Source of the DNA: Roseiflexus sp. RS-1
GTDB taxonomy: Bacteria; Chloroflexota; Chloroflexia; Chloroflexales; Roseiflexaceae
Direction: 5' to 3'
DNA length: 64,000 nt
Assembly (NCBI RefSeq): GCF_000016665.1
Contig: NC_009523.1
Span: forward strand, 3,100,001 to 3,164,000
Part shown: positions 63,898 to 64,000 of the stretch, piece after piece
Layout: each line of letters opens with the position of its first letter
Position numbering within the stretch: the stretch's first letter is position 1
Made by a program: the position numbers and the translations under genes
The notes under the pieces: model-generated
The model's input: the letters and a program-made list of their open reading frames with translations, nothing else
Databases searched by the model: none
Told to the model about the DNA's origin: nothing

Positions 63898-64000
63898 GCG
63901 AGAGGGGTTGAAGGTTGAACGTTGCACGTTGAACGTCGGACGCCGACTCGTGTGATTTGGGCGTCGCACATCCTGAGGTTGAGGGTTGAACGTTGCACGT
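63898..64000. repeat. GTTGAAG/GTTGAAC repeat remnant at the right edge
   Basis: GGGGTTGAAGGTTGAACG TT and GAGGGTTGAACGTTGCACGT appear around a short unrelated stretch. The tract continues beyond the window. Confidence 0.8.

Overview
The window looks like chromosomal DNA of a Roseiflexus-type Chloroflexota (filamentous anoxygenic phototroph). This rests on high GC, a magnesium-chelatase H subunit (BchH), exported proteins ending in a short 'hydrophobic-LP' tail, and dense intergenic heptanucleotide and palindromic repeats. The species assignment is inference; no rRNA, tRNA or cas gene was seen in the window.

Layout. 1-7245: partial membrane glycosyltransferase, diguanylate cyclase, STAS protein, glycosyltransferase, FG-GAP exported protein. 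7265-12259: a well-delimited operon with its own sigma70-type promoter and terminator hairpin (ROK kinase, Gfo/Idh/MocA dehydrogenase, SIS protein, SDR, MetE-like barrel). 12286-19097: housekeeping genes (lipid kinase, EamA transporter, VWA protein, trpB, nth). 19097-26268 (minus strand): bchH, an MGDG-synthase-like glycosyltransferase and a sarcosine-oxidase-like flavoenzyme, separated by repeats.

26388-30346 is an accessory patch. A MntA/HepT (MNT-HEPN) toxin-antitoxin plus membrane-protein unit occurs twice in tandem. The first copy has lost most of its toxin to an insertion of gene scraps. A frameshifted gene paired with a DUF2283 gene follows. 30711-37348 holds a two-gene Eco57I-type methylase + SNF2 helicase defence pair resembling DISARM DrmMI/DrmD. 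Next to it lies a very large REP/RAYT locus: a single HUH Y1 transposase (38605-39036) between about 14 and about 34 REP-like palindromic units in mutually inverted orientation. The 5' end and promoter of the helicase gene are found twice more, on either side of an AT-richer ABC exporter (41120-42961).

43544-49102 carries a decayed membrane protein gene, ilvE, a thiolase and repeats. 49427-51457 is a WYL-domain regulator divergent from a CRISPR leader. 51615-58045 is an 87-repeat CRISPR array whose repeat 3' ends fall into three consecutive blocks, with an internal four-spacer duplication. Its distal end is cut by a dispersed repeat unit, which was then hit by an IS4-family element (58279-59661, 17-bp inverted repeats, 11-bp target duplication). 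The window ends with a glycosyltransferase/M20 peptidase pair and a PHP-domain protein.
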